NCBI GenBank assembly: GCA_016987375.1
Contig: PJRA01000453.1
Span: forward strand, 44,314-108,313
Source: Brachionus koreanus
Taxonomy: Eukaryota > Rotifera > Eurotatoria > Ploima > Brachionidae
Direction of reading: 5' to 3'
DNA length: 64,000 nt
Each line of letters begins with the position of its first letter. Position 1 is the stretch's first letter. Of this stretch, positions 25,070 through 38,000 are shown one piece after another. Position numbers and translations under genes: made by a program. Below the pieces are notes generated by a model, which saw only the letters and a list, made by a program, of their open reading frames with translations, had not been told where the DNA came from and did not search any database.

Positions 25070-28000
25070 TTAGCTCGTAGCCGTGGCATCAATATCACAT
25101 GTTGTTTTTCTAACTATCAAACTTTCACTAACATTCGACAACTTTTGTGGATTGTGTGGCTTGCGGCGTTTGTTTCGGTTCAAATCATTGCTGGGCAAAT
25201 TGACCGAATGATCATCATCATCATCATCGTCATCATAATCATCTTCGTCATCACCATCATCGTCATCATCTTCATCATTTTCATTAGCATCATTTTCATT
25301 TTCTTCTTCATCATGCATATTTTGCCCGTAAATGTGCTCATTCTGCTGTTGATCATAATCGTAATCATTTTCTTCATTGAAATCATTAAATTGCATATCA
25401 GTCTCATTATTTTCTTCATTGTACTCCTGATAGGATTGATTCTGATTTTCGTCTTCGTCCTCATAGGCCTCTTCTTCATTGGCTTGTGCTTGAAGATTTA
25501 GGCCAGCGCCATTTTGAACATTGGCAAACAGATTCAACAAATTAGTCTTATCAGTCATTTTGTTCAATTGTTCAAGTACGCCCTGAAATTTAAAATTAGA
25601 CAATCCGGCAGCTGCAGCAGCAGCAGCAGCGGCGGCCGCGGCAGCAGGCGTCGCATTGTACGATCTATTTCTAGAATGAAGCGTATTCGACAAACTAGAT
25701 ATATCGTTAAGACTAGTCGAATTGCTGCTAGTTGTACTACTAGATTGAGTATTCTTGTATCGAATTCTCATTCGATGATTGTGAAACCAGTTTATAACTG
25801 TTCTTGTCTGAAGTCCGAGTTTGGCTGCCAATTGTTCCATTTGATTGACGGCCGGATACGGATCGTATTTGAACGCTTTCATTAGTTGATCTTTTTGCTC
25901 TTCGCTGAATATAAATCTTCGCTTGGGCTTTTGTTGATCGTTGTGTTCAATTTCTTGTGTTGAGTTTTTTTTCTGCAAATTTCTCTCCTCTTTCCATTCG
26001 GAGAGCTTTTCCAATTTGAGCGCATCGTTTAGCCACATGTACATTCTAAGATAGGGCTCGCGTCCCTTTATGCTCAACGTATTCCACGGCTTCGGCTTGG
26101 ACAACAGTTCGCTGACTGTGCCCTGAGACAAGTTTAGCACCGCTTCGCCAAACAGCTTTTGGCCAATGTTGTTATTCATCAGCGTTTCTTTTACTCGATT
26201 GGTTATCTCGTCTGTGTTTAGCTCGCCTATGCCCGACAACGCCGATATGTCATACGGTATTATGTTTATTTGTGTTGGAACATGCGACGTTGTTGTCTTA
26301 ACTTCCGAATCGTTTGAACTATCATTGGCACACTTGTTCGAGTATAAACTCGGAATGTGTTGATGCAAATTGGACACATTCGAGTTTTTGTTTGCATGTT
26401 GTTGTTGTTGATTCAACGATGACATTAGCAAATTATTGTTCGAATCGACACGTTTATCCATGCTAGACGACGACACAGGCGTTTTGTACTGGTTGGCCAT
26501 TAGTTTCTTAATCGAGTCCGGATCGTCGATAAACATTTGCATGCGAATGAACGGCTCGCGTCCCTTCTGAGTCAGCATTACCCACGGCTTTGGTCGCGCT
26601 AGCAAATCGCTCACACTTCCCTGACTCAGACCGAGTATGCACTCGCCGAACAATCGCTGACTTATCGAAAATTTGCTCAACAAATCCTTTACTTTTTTGA
26701 CCAATTCTTCAGTGTTTATCAGCGAGTATTTGTCGAATTGTTCCTGTGAAACGGGTGGCAGCACACATTTGAGTGCTTTGTTAGCCATTGTTGTTGTTGC
26801 TGAAAATGAGCTATGTGTAGATGTATTTAGAGAAGGTGATGGCGACGGAGTCGATGTGGCTCTGCTAAAATTGTTTTGTCCGGACATAATTTGCTGCTGC
26901 TGCTGCTGCTGTTGTTGCTGTTGTTGCTGCAAGTGTTGTAATTGTTGTTGTTGTGGTTGCATGAATAAACTGTTCGATTGACTCTGATTTAGCAATGAAG
27001 TGAACTTTTTGGTAAATTGAGAACTTAACAATGGTGTAAATTGATTCAATGTATTTAGTCCAAGTTGGTTGTTTAAATTTGAATTAAGCAATGAGCTTGT
27101 ACTGCGTTTAGTTGACTCGTACTCGTTAGTATTAGACGATGTTTCATCGTCGTCCGAACTGGTCTCATTTGAGTTAAGCTTACGTTTTTTGCTATGGTTG
27201 CTTTTTAGAGTAAGATCAAGTGCTGTTTCGTTCTCGTCCGAGTCGTTGTGTTCGTCGTGTTGAGCAATTTTTTGATTGCAAACAGGCGACATTAGAGGCG
27301 TTGACTCGGAGTTCGACGAACTTGGCGACATTGGCGACGAGAAATTTTCGCTTTTGATTTTTTTTTGAGCATCGTAGAGTATTTGGGCAATGCGTTCCAA
27401 AGTAGCACTGTCCTCTTTGCTGGCAGCCGAGCCGCTATTCAACAAATAGTTGTCTTTGTTGCCTTTTTTGGGACTAATGGCTTTCAGGGAGTTTATGCTG
27501 TTCTCGTTCATGGACCAATTGTACATTTTGCGATATGACTCGCGGCCTTTTTCCGTCAATTTGTCCCAGTGCTTTGGTTTGGAGAGAAGTTCGCTGACGG
27601 TGCCTTGCGACAAGCCGAGTATACACTTGGCGAATACGCGTTGGCCGATGTTGTGCGTGCTGAGCAAATCGCGGACCTTTTGTGCAACGTCGGCCGTGTT
27701 CAACGGCTCGTAGGTCGAGCCATTCGGCGATAGATTGGACGACGTGTTGAGCACATTTTCGTCATTGTCTGTTTCGTTAGACGAGTCGTAGTCGACTGCG
27801 TTCTCGGGCTCTGCTTTTAGTTGCTGTCTGGAGCTTGCCGACGATATGGAAGAAGATGAGGACGATGAGGAAGAGGACGAGTTGCATTTGTTGCTTCCCT
27901 GTTGTGCTGCTTCTTTGGACATGTCGAGAAGGTTTTTCAAGTTGGTTGACACTTGACCATTGTTCAACGAGGGTGATCTCGATCGTTTGGCTAAATGGAA

Positions 28001-30035
28001 AAACAAAAATTTATTTTCTCCTTTATTCTAATAGAATTTTTCTTTTTTTTTCATGAATTTTTTTCTTCTTAATTTAATCGATTTGAATTGAAAGCTAACT
28101 CCTAATAATAAAGACCAAGACACATAATTTTATTGAGAAAATTAAAATTTTTTCTCTTTATTAAATCGGATTGATACTAAACAAATTAAAATTTTCAAAT
28201 TTTTTTTTTTTGCCTTTTTATTTTTATTTATCTAATAAATTATACAATCAATCAATAAAAATAAAAATTGATTTTTTTTTCTCGTCTAAATTGATTGTTG
28301 TCTAACAAAAGATAAATTCAAAAGCCAAACACAAATGTGAAAAAGATTATCACAAAGAGTAGAAAAATTAAGATTTGATTTTTTCGATAAGATGAGTTGA
28401 AAAATAATTGAAAAAAATTTTTTTTCAACTAAACAATTTAATCAATAATTTTAAAAACAAAATTTTAATTAAGTTTTTCAATTTTTTTTCTTTTTTTGTA
28501 AAGAGAAAAATAAAACTCGTTTTTAATGATTTTTTCAATTTTTTATTTTCTAATTACCTGAAATCGCGTAAGCATATATTAATTTAAAAAAGAGACAAAA
28601 AATTTCTTGGTCTTGGTGAAATGAGAATAGAAAATAATTATTGAAATAAACAAAAAAAAAAAAAAAACTTACTTTTAGCATTCAAATTTGAATCAAATGT
28701 TTGACTAAAATAAAAAATAAAGATAGCATTAAATATTTTAATCGTACGGAAATAAATTTTGTTTTACTTTAACTTTATTTTATCATTCTCTTTCAATATT
28801 TCACTCTTAATCTAAAAACAAAAATTAGATTAAAAATAAAATCATTGATTAAATGTGTACAAATAAACTTGCCTCATTTATTTTTTTACATTTCATTTCA
28901 GACAACTGAGCTTTGTAATCGGACAACAATTTTTTATAGCTCTCTAGTTCACCTTCGTTTATTTTTAGCTTGGACGTTAAGTCAATATTCATTGCCATAG
29001 TATTCGTTATCTGTTCACTTAGAGTTAGAATAAGCTCTTTTTCTTTGTTGTCTCCCTCGGCTTGTCTCACTCTAGTAAGCTCTTTTTCCAACAATTGTAT
29101 CTTATCTTTGAGTGCTTTGTTCTCCAATTGCAATTTATTCAATTGCTTGTTTGGCTTGCTAGATTTAACTTGTTCAATAACAGGAAACGGATCTAGAGAA
29201 ATTTATGTTAAACAAGAAAAAAATAGATGCATCTCTACAGTAAATAATGCTTACCAGGAACATTGGCTAACAATTTAAACAAGTGCGTGCAAGTTATCTC
29301 ATTTGCTTTGGTCCGGCTAGATAGGCTATCTATTTCGGTTTGTAGCAAGTTTATTGTTGGCGACACTGTTTTGAATGTGTCCTATTTTTAATAATAGAAT
29401 ATTTATCGATCTAGTCTATCAAAATGGGTCAAGTCGCGTAAAAAATCGATAAAATCGAATTGACCCATAAATTAATAAAAAGAGATTTTTTTTTAAATTT
29501 GAACAAATGTCTGCGAAATTTGAATTTTCAGCCGACTGAATAATCAAATTTAAACTCTTCTATCTCAACTTTTTTATGCCCTAATTAAAAACTATTTATT
29601 AATTAACTTACCTCATCAAGAAGAGATTTCAATTTGACGTTAACGTCCGAAAAATTGGAATTTAATTTGTCAATTTCTTGGAAATTATCGTCCAGTTTTT
29701 CTATCTGATTATTCAGATCATCCTAAATAGAAATAAAATTAGAAAATTAATTATTTTTTTTTTTTTGCTTTTGTTTCTTAAACTTAAATTGAAAAAATAG
29801 AAATTACTTGGAGCTTTTTTATGTCGAAATTTTTCCAGTAGTCGTACACTAAGGAAAATTCGATGCTTCTCAAGTCTTTTTGTTCACCGCTTTCAGTCGC
29901 TAGAGGCTCTTCGGCAAGCGCATCCTTTTTGAGGGCGCTTTCGCCCATCTCCGGGCTAGATGTATTCGATTCTTCATTGGCAGACGTGCTTGCTATCTGG
30001 ATACTCTGTGCTCTTTGCTTTGTAGATACCATCAT
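25070..30035 (-). CDS. CUX: CUX/cut homeobox transcription factor with three CUT domains
   Basis: Seven coding exons on minus: 30035-29808, 29722-29612, 29381-29255, 29192-28873, 28811-28768, 28704-28673 and 27990-25070, giving about 1,260 residues. The N-terminus carries the CUX/CASP signature YWKNFDIKKLQ and FKLLANVPDPFPVIEQ, followed by a coiled coil. The last exon holds CUT1 (about 384-454), CUT2 (712-782) and CUT3 (879-947), each with an LSQGxVSxLL core. The homeodomain (about 975-1034) contains INWFHNHRMR. Low-complexity tracts include poly-Ser, a poly-Gln of 13, poly-Ala and a very acidic GAT-encoded tail. Intron 4 uses a GC donor (gag/gcaagt, 28871-28872). The donor of exon 5 has a second candidate 6 nt earlier in the same phase. 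Known role: nuclear DNA-binding regulator of differentiation. The coiled-coil part is shorter than in vertebrate CUX1, and no CASP-type ending is visible. Confidence 0.92.
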
Positions 30036-31430
30036 TTTACATAGGCAACACTCTTCTATATATTACAACACTAGGTTTATATCTTAATTTTTTTCAAACA
30101 CCAAACAGAAACAAAAAAAACAAAAATCTAATAAAAATAGAGAAAAAAAATTTGATTAGATATTGGACCAAAAATTGAATTATCAATAATTAAATTATTG
30201 ATCTTGGGCGCTGCAATTGGGTGTTCAATGTGAACAAGAAAAGTATTTGAAAAAAATGGAAAAAAAAATCTAAATTGCTTACTCAAGCTATTATAGAGGA
30301 AAAATATTTAAATTTGAAGAGTTAGTTTATTTCTAAGTTGCATTTAAATTATCTATTAGCAATTTTAAAAATAAAAAAACAAAATTTAAATGTTATCATA
30401 TCCTATCTTTAAATTCAATCCAAAGCATGATTGAATTCAATCGGGTTTTTATCAAGATGTATTGAATTTAAAAGCTTATTAATTAACCTTTTTTTCTTAA
30501 ATTTTATTTTTGTCAAGTCACATGATTAGATAAGAGAGAAGAATAGCCTATCAATTGCCTGAAATAAATAAATAAATAAATTTTTTTTCATTCTTTTCTA
30601 TTTTTTTTTATAAATATAATTTTCTTGTTGAATATTTGTCGAATTTTTATATGCGCAAAATTTCACATTCTTTGATAGCCAACTTTAGAAAATTATTTTT
30701 TCAAAATTCCACTCCCAAATTAAAGAACTTGTAATTTGAACTTCCCTTTTTTTTTCGCTAATAAATGAATGAATGTTCAAACTAAAATAAAATAAAATTG
30801 CACAAGAAGAAATTAGATTGATCATCAGCAATTACGCAACTTGCATTAGTCTCGACTAAAACGCTCGGCCGATGCTTATGATCGCTGTTGCACATGTTGT
30901 GTCTTTGGCAAGCTATCGATCGACAAGCCAAGAGCATAATTTTGAAAATAATAGATTTAAACAAATATTTAAAAAGATATAATTTTTGAATCCATAGACG
31001 AAAGAGCTTTAGATGAAAGAAACAAAGATTGATATCCTAGCTTCTTCTGGTTGAAAATGAACACCTTTTTTTTTCTTAAAATTGATCAAATCGATTAAAT
31101 GAAATATGAAAGAAAAAAAAAAAGCCATAATAAATAAATAATAAAAATTTTCTAATTAAAATAAAGGTAAAAAAAAATAAAATTGAAAATTTGTTATTCA
31201 AAATGTCTCTTTAGTTTGGTCGCTAATGACAAACAAATTCGACTACTTCATGGAAATAATCATCATTTTTTATTACTTTTCCAATCATAGAGCATCAAAG
31301 TTTCTCTTTATTAATAGAATATATATATTTTTTTTTAAATTTTAATTATAAACGCAATTTATTTTTTAACATAACAAAATTAGGAAAAAAAAATAAAATA
31401 AATAAATAAAAAATACTTTGAATATTTCTT

Positions 31431-31531
31431 CCACTCTGTTCAGTATTTGGCATACAGCGCGAATGTCTCCACTAACATCAATCAATTAAATTGATAGATG
31501 AAAACATTCGCTTTGCCAAATATCATCCAGG
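31431..31531 (+). ncRNA. Pre-miRNA-like hairpin (candidate)
   Basis: tatttggca (31444-31452) pairs perfectly with tgccaaata (31514-31522), and cgaatgt (31460-31466) with acattcg (31504-31510). Between them is a small asymmetric bulge. Above, catc/gatg and atcaa/ttgat close a short terminal loop (31476-31500). Below, ctg/cag adds a basal stem. The roughly 100-nt arm-loop-arm shape and the interrupted stem are typical of miRNA precursors. I do not recognise a known mature miRNA; the reverse strand would fold too. Confidence 0.4.
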
Positions 31532-31956
31532 TAAATTTAAACAACATTTAAATTTAACATTTTAAAGCTACATTTATTAAGACTTGCTTGCATAAGTATA
31601 TATGTCTCTTTGAAATTTTTTTTTATTTTTTTTTTGTTTTGTTTTGTTTAGCTCGAACTGGATCCGAATGCAAATTAGCTATATGGATTTTTTGCGAGGG
31701 ACAAATTATTCAAGTAATACTAGGTCATCGAATTTCTAAATCCTATTGTTTTTTTATTCGAATTGACCTGATTTGCGGTGCTCGTTCAAAAATTTAATTG
31801 CATGAAGTTTCAAGTCGAGCCGAGTCGCATGCAATTCGAGTATTGATTTTTGAAACTTTGAACAAAACCAAAAATCAATACACTAATTTAAAACCTATAA
31901 AACTCGAATACGACACACACTAAGAAAATATCTTGGAAGAAAACGAGACATTTTTT

Positions 31957-32005
31957 TCTCCTCTCTCCTCTCTCTCTCTCTCTCTCTCTGTCTGTGTCTC
32001 TCTCT
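31957..32005. repeat. (CT)n microsatellite, one of six in the CUX upstream desert
   Basis: CT-rich run with minor interruptions. Similar CT or GA runs occur at about 33161-33200, 33525-33554, 35164-35182, 36124-36138 (GA) and 38265-38278 (GA), all within the same 11-kb desert and essentially nowhere else in the window. An (ATT)n run lies at 32175-32199. Confidence 0.85.
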
Positions 32006-35000
32006 TTTTCTTGATCTGACTTGATATGATTATAAATCATAAAATTTAGAAAAGATTTCAAATTTTGAATTTTTTGTACTTTAAATTTAAAATGGGACAA
32101 GCACAAACCACATAAATTAAATGAGGTCAATTGGATTTATATTAATTATTATCACTAAAACTAAAACTTAGCTTGTTATTATTATTATTATTATTATTGC
32201 AAATATTAACCTGTAATATCAATCAAATTGAAATTTTATTAGTTTTCTAATTTTAAAAATATGAAAATCATTAAAAAAAAAAACGTGTAAACAATTATTA
32301 AGTCGGAAAATTATAATAAAATTCGATTAGACGGTCCTGAGGAAAATAAATTACCTGATACTGCTATTGATCAAGTCCCACCCTTGCGCCATAGTGCGCA
32401 TGCTTTTCTAAATCAATAAAATAATCTTTGATGAAATTTTATTTTAATACTTGTGTAAAAACTTATCACCGCACATGTATAACACTTGAACGAATTAGAA
32501 TTTGATCCACTGTTCAATTTGAAACTGTTTCAATTATTTTTAAAAAGAGAAAAGAAAAAAAAAATTAAGAACTTTTCAAATCGAACTATCGACTCGAATT
32601 TTAGTCCTTTTTGAAAAGCCAACCGCTTTGCATCTTTCGATTTCTAATATTTATTATTTAATGAGTTTCAATAAAGAATAACTGCAATTTACAATTATTA
32701 CCAAATTGTCTTGGTAACCAAATTGCTCTCATGAATAAACTAATCTTAATAAATACTCGAACTAATATTCGCCAATACAAGCTCTTATTGATACTGCAGT
32801 TTGTCCCTAGTAACCTTTCAAGACAGCTTAGAAAATTTAAAAAAAAAAAAATTTTTTCTATTTTTAATTGTTTTTTATTTTTGCAATTGGAAAATTTTCG
32901 AATTTAGTCACTTACATTTTCTATTGATAAAATAAAATAATAAAAAATAAAATAAAATTTAACAAAGATTCGAACACATATATTAATACACATATTTTCT
33001 TAATAAAATTTATATATCTCAACAAAAAAGCAATTTTCTTATCTATAAAATTCTAAAATTTCAAAATTTTAAACAGTAATTTATTTAAATTAACATCAAT
33101 AGATAAATTCAATACTATTTATTATCTTTTTTTTTTTATTAAACATAAAACCTGTTTTTTTTCTCTCTCTCTCTCTCTCGCTCTCGCTCTCTCTTATTCT
33201 CTTTTGTTCTCGTTCGAGATATCTTGGCTTTCAAATTTTGTTTATACGATTCAAATAATAAATTAAATGATTTGGTTCCTTGAAATTTTTATTTATTAGT
33301 TTTGTACGCATTCGAAATGCACGGACTAAAAGTCTTATCTATTTAATAGTCTGTTAAAATTAAAAATTTTGTTTTGAAGTTCAATTTTATTGATATTTAA
33401 ATTTGAATTTTAGATTCTACGAATAGAATTATACTCGTCATATTTCTAACCTAATTTAATTGACATATATAAATATTTACGAATGCAATTTAGAAAAAAA
33501 ATCGTTCAATTATGATCTGGGACAGCTCTCTCTCTCTCTCTCTCTCTCTTTCTCAATTGATAAATGAATATTTAAAAAATATAGTTTAACGATTAAAAAT
33601 AAAATCTGTCTAGCTCATTGATCCAGTTGAGTTGAGACGATTTTACTTTTTATATCGATTTATTGGCTTTTGAATTTAGATTATCTATTTTAATTTATGG
33701 CACCTTTGGCTATTATTTTGCCATGGCCTACTCTTTAAATGATAAAAACAAGTCACCTGATTGAACATGCTTGATCACTTGACACCCATATAAATTACAA
33801 AGAAATATAAGCACTAGTTTTTTTCATATCACGAGACAATTTGGCTACCCCTTAATACAAAACAACATTGGCTTTGTAGTAGCTAACCAAGTGATGATAT
33901 GCATCGCTTCCACTGTTTATAGGCTAATTCAAATTTCTTTTGTGATAAAAAAAAAATTTAAAAACATTTATACACAAATGTCCTTATAGATAAATGTAAT
34001 AAAACACGTGATAAATAATATTCAATTGAAACCTAATTATGACCAAAAAATTGACTACCTTTTAAACAAAAAAAAAAAAAATAAAAATATCTGATTACAT
34101 AAATTCAGATCGATTTAAATTATTTTGCAATTAATTTAAAGTCATCGTCTATAACATAAATCATTATTATTTAATTAGTTTGAGAAAAAAATAATGATTT
34201 AAGAGTTTCAAAACAAGATAGGACAATGATGACTTTATTTTTAATGTTTTATTTAGTTGACTTTTAAATCTAATTACGGCAAATAGACTAGGACAAAATA
34301 TCAAACGATTGAAATTGATTTATGATATTTAAATATGATTTGGAAAGTGAATGGGAGAAAGATATGTATTTGGAAAGAATAGGAACAAAATAAAGAAAAT
34401 CAATATAAAATCGATTATGAGATTTGTATGCAAATCGATAATTTCGGGCATAAATTGTGGCAGTGAGAAATAAAATGAAATCGATAATTTATCATCTAAT
34501 TCTTTTTTATGTTACTGCTGTAGAGCGGAATTCGATTGAAAGGAGAAAGAGGAGATGAAACTGAAGAAGACGAACGATATATGTGGAGAGAGTAAGAAAA
34601 TCTATCAATTCTATTAATAATCATGATTAGAATTAGACGATGCATCAAAATATTTTTTTGTCAATCATAATCGAGATGATAAATTTATAATTAAATTTCA
34701 ATATATTGAAATCTAAAATAAATATCATAAATAATAATGATTATGACTGCAAGCATCGATGTTCGATTTATTGAATGTAAATTATGTAAATTATTAGTGC
34801 GCTCATTGTCTAACATTAAAGAGATGGTCCAACTTAATTTAAAATTTTTCAAACAAACAAAAATAAAAATTAGTCCACCTAATGCTTACCAATAATCACT
34901 AATTTCTACAATTTTGCAATTTCTTTTTTGATTAATAAAAAAAGATTTATCAACTTCGAAATTCTGCTATCCTGACTGACTAAAATCTGGCACATTGACA

Positions 35001-38000
35001 TATAAAAAAAAAAAAAATTTTTTTTTTCTTTAGACGTAATTGTATTTTTTGTTTAAGAAAAAAAATTGAGGCTACAATTTTAGAATAAAAAAAAGCCTTT
35101 GTTTTAAATTTTGCGAAGATTTTAAAGATAAAATTTGAAACTATATTTCATTTGCTGGGCTGCTTTCTCTCTCTCTCTCTCTTATTCACTAATCTGTTCT
35201 TTAAATTCAGTTTAAATTAAATTTAGAAGTTTTTTTAGATAGAAAAATCATCATCGTAATCGGGTCTTCATTTAATTCTAGAAAATCATCATTCAGTTTT
35301 TATTCTTAGATTTTAAAATTAGGTTTCGAAAAAATTATTTTTGTTTTGCATCTCTTTAGAACTATTTATAAATGGCCTTTATTTTAATATTTGCTATTAT
35401 TAAATGAGACTATTGAACAATTTACGTAACAATACCGTAATTCTGGTTTGATCCATGCCAGGAGAAAAGAGCACTCTTTTTTTCTGACCATAGAGTCAAT
35501 GTGTCTAGACTGGATATTTGGTTGGTTAGTGACACATTTTGAGCTCGGTAATTGCCAATTGATTGCGAGTTATCTTCACCGTGAAAATAAGAGAAATTTC
35601 TCACAATCACTACTCTAGTTAAAAGACTAAAAGGCTCTATGCCAACCGATCCAACCAAAATATTTCAAATAATATCTATCTAAATCGTGACATTGTTGCT
35701 AATGATGGTCTAAAAATTTTACTTAATTTTATAATTTGAAAATTTGCTTTATTTTCTCATGGCCACAATCGTTTTGAGTTTATTGGTTTAATTATTTAGT
35801 TACGAAATTGAAAAATAAAATAGAAAAAAAAAAGAAAAAAAAATGATTTTTAAAGCTCCAATTTAGAAAATATTTGACATTTAGACAAAAATATTAAGAG
35901 AAGAAATAATTTAAAAAGTAATCATAAAACTTGGCTTTTAAAACAATTAAAATAGCAAAATTTTCTATAACATATTGAAATATTTTAATATTAATAAAGA
36001 GATAAAATAAAGTATTACCTAAATCTGATTCAAAAATTCATAGATATTTTTTCAAATTAATTAAAATATTTAAAAAATTGGGTTTGCTTAACATAGAGAC
36101 ATATACATAGAGAGAGAAATAAAGAGAGAGAGAGAGAGCTTAAATTTTGAACCTAAAGCTATAAATTCTAATTTGAATAAAATAAATTTTACTGATTAGG
36201 TCTAATCGTTCGTATATATTTAAAATAATTTTTTTATCATTTATTGAAACGAAGATATTTGACTAAACAAAAACGTAACTCGATACTTAGCATAGCAACA
36301 AAATAAAAAAAAAATTTGATTATTAATTAATCTCTTGAGCGACCAATGTTGTACATTTAATCAGGGCGAACAAATCCTTCAAAATATTTTTGACATATTT
36401 GATTTTGTGTTCGAATTCTTATTTATCGTTCTTCTTATTGCATAAAGCACTCACAAAAATTATCTTTTGCCAATAATTGAAACTTGAATTTTAATTACAC
36501 CAAACCCCTTCCCCTACTTGTTTCTTTTCCTAAATTTTATTAATTAGAACATTTGCTCCAAGCCTATATCTGAATACTTCTACACAAATTTCAAGATAAA
36601 CAATTAAAATTCAATTTGAAATTTGAATTCAAATACTTGGCATAATCGAAATTCATAAACTCAGCTAAACGCTATTTAGATCTAGAAAAAAAAAGTTAAA
36701 TTTAAAAATCTTCTTTCTACAGGTAAATTTTAATGATATTTTTATTTTGTTTTTTTTTTTTTTTTTTTTGAAATAATTCTTAAACTATAGAGGACAATTG
36801 TATCATTAGTAGTTTTAATTATAATTTCAATATTTATCTAAAAATTTATACTCCTTTATAAATCCCAAATCCCTTTTAATTTATTCAAAATTTAAACTTT
36901 TTTACATAATAGTCAAAATCGCTCTAATCCCCAAAGTCTTATCAAACTCTTGAATAATTCTTTCTTCTAAATGCCTCAATATGATCACTCACTTATTAGC
37001 CAACCAGCTTATACACCACTTTGAATTAAAATCAGTACTTATCAATACATAGCTGATTCGAAATAACATTTTTGAACAAAATACTAGCTTGGCACATTAA
37101 CTTATCACATCGATCATCAGAAAATTTCATTTAGCTCAAATTAAAAGTTGTTGTCAAGATTCGATTTCCTCCAAAATCAAATAAACCCTTTGAAATTCCT
37201 TTATTAGTTGTCCAATTTTTAGACTCTCAGGTCACCTAATTTTATATAAGTTAATTACAAACAAGCCTAGAATAAAATTGGCCTATTTGATAAAAAATTT
37301 CTACCTTCATAAATCAAAATTTATCGATCCATTAAAATTTTATAAACTTTTTAATTTAGCCAAATTTTATTTGGAAATAATAAAAAAAAAAAAAAAGAAA
37401 AATTAACAACTAACTAGACATGAGTTTGTATTTCCATGTCTTGATTCGAGTATCACCTTTAAAAAAGATAATTTAGATCATTTTGATGCCTAATTGAAAT
37501 ATTTAACAAAAATAAATAATTTTAGAAAAAAAAAATGCTGTGAAAAATTACCAACTAAATAAATTTTATTAATTATTGATTAGAAAATACTTTTAGATTT
37601 TTTTTTTTTTAAAAACAAAACGATCTTTTGAAACGCTTCGATAGCTTAGGGAAAAAAAAGCTAAATCCTAAGATAATTAGGTATGGCTAAAAAATTTAAT
37701 TTTTTTTCTAATTGTGATTAAATTTTTTTTATTTTGGCGAGTAAAGCCGAAATAGAAGTTGCTAAACTGTGAGTTTGGTAAAAAAAAATTTTTTTCCAAG
37801 CTCAGCCGATAAATTTCATGCAACGTGACTTCGACCAAGAAATTTTTCTTTTCATTTTTTATTTTTTGTTGTTGTACTTGAAATTGACAAGTTAATTATA
37901 AAGTTAAAAAAAATGATTCGAACATAGTTTGTTTGAAATAAAGAACTAATTTTTTTCTTCGTTTCATTAGACACCTTTTTTCTTAATCGATTGAATTCAA

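Noticed and set aside
25031..25501. Plus-strand ORF of 156 codons made of Ile/Phe/Val runs
   Set aside because: Mirror of the acidic GAT-repeat tail of CUX on the other strand; no independent evidence.
26673..26981. Plus-strand ORF with a poly-Cys run
   Set aside because: Antisense reading of the CUX poly-Gln tract, not a Cys-rich gene.
30782..30964. 60-codon minus ORF with several Cys and His residues upstream of CUX
   Set aside because: Spacing fits no zinc-finger pattern, there is no flanking exon, and the ends are plain A/T runs.
32393..32403. gcgccatagtgcgc mini-palindrome as a possible structural RNA
   Set aside because: Stem of four to five bp only; no larger fold around it.
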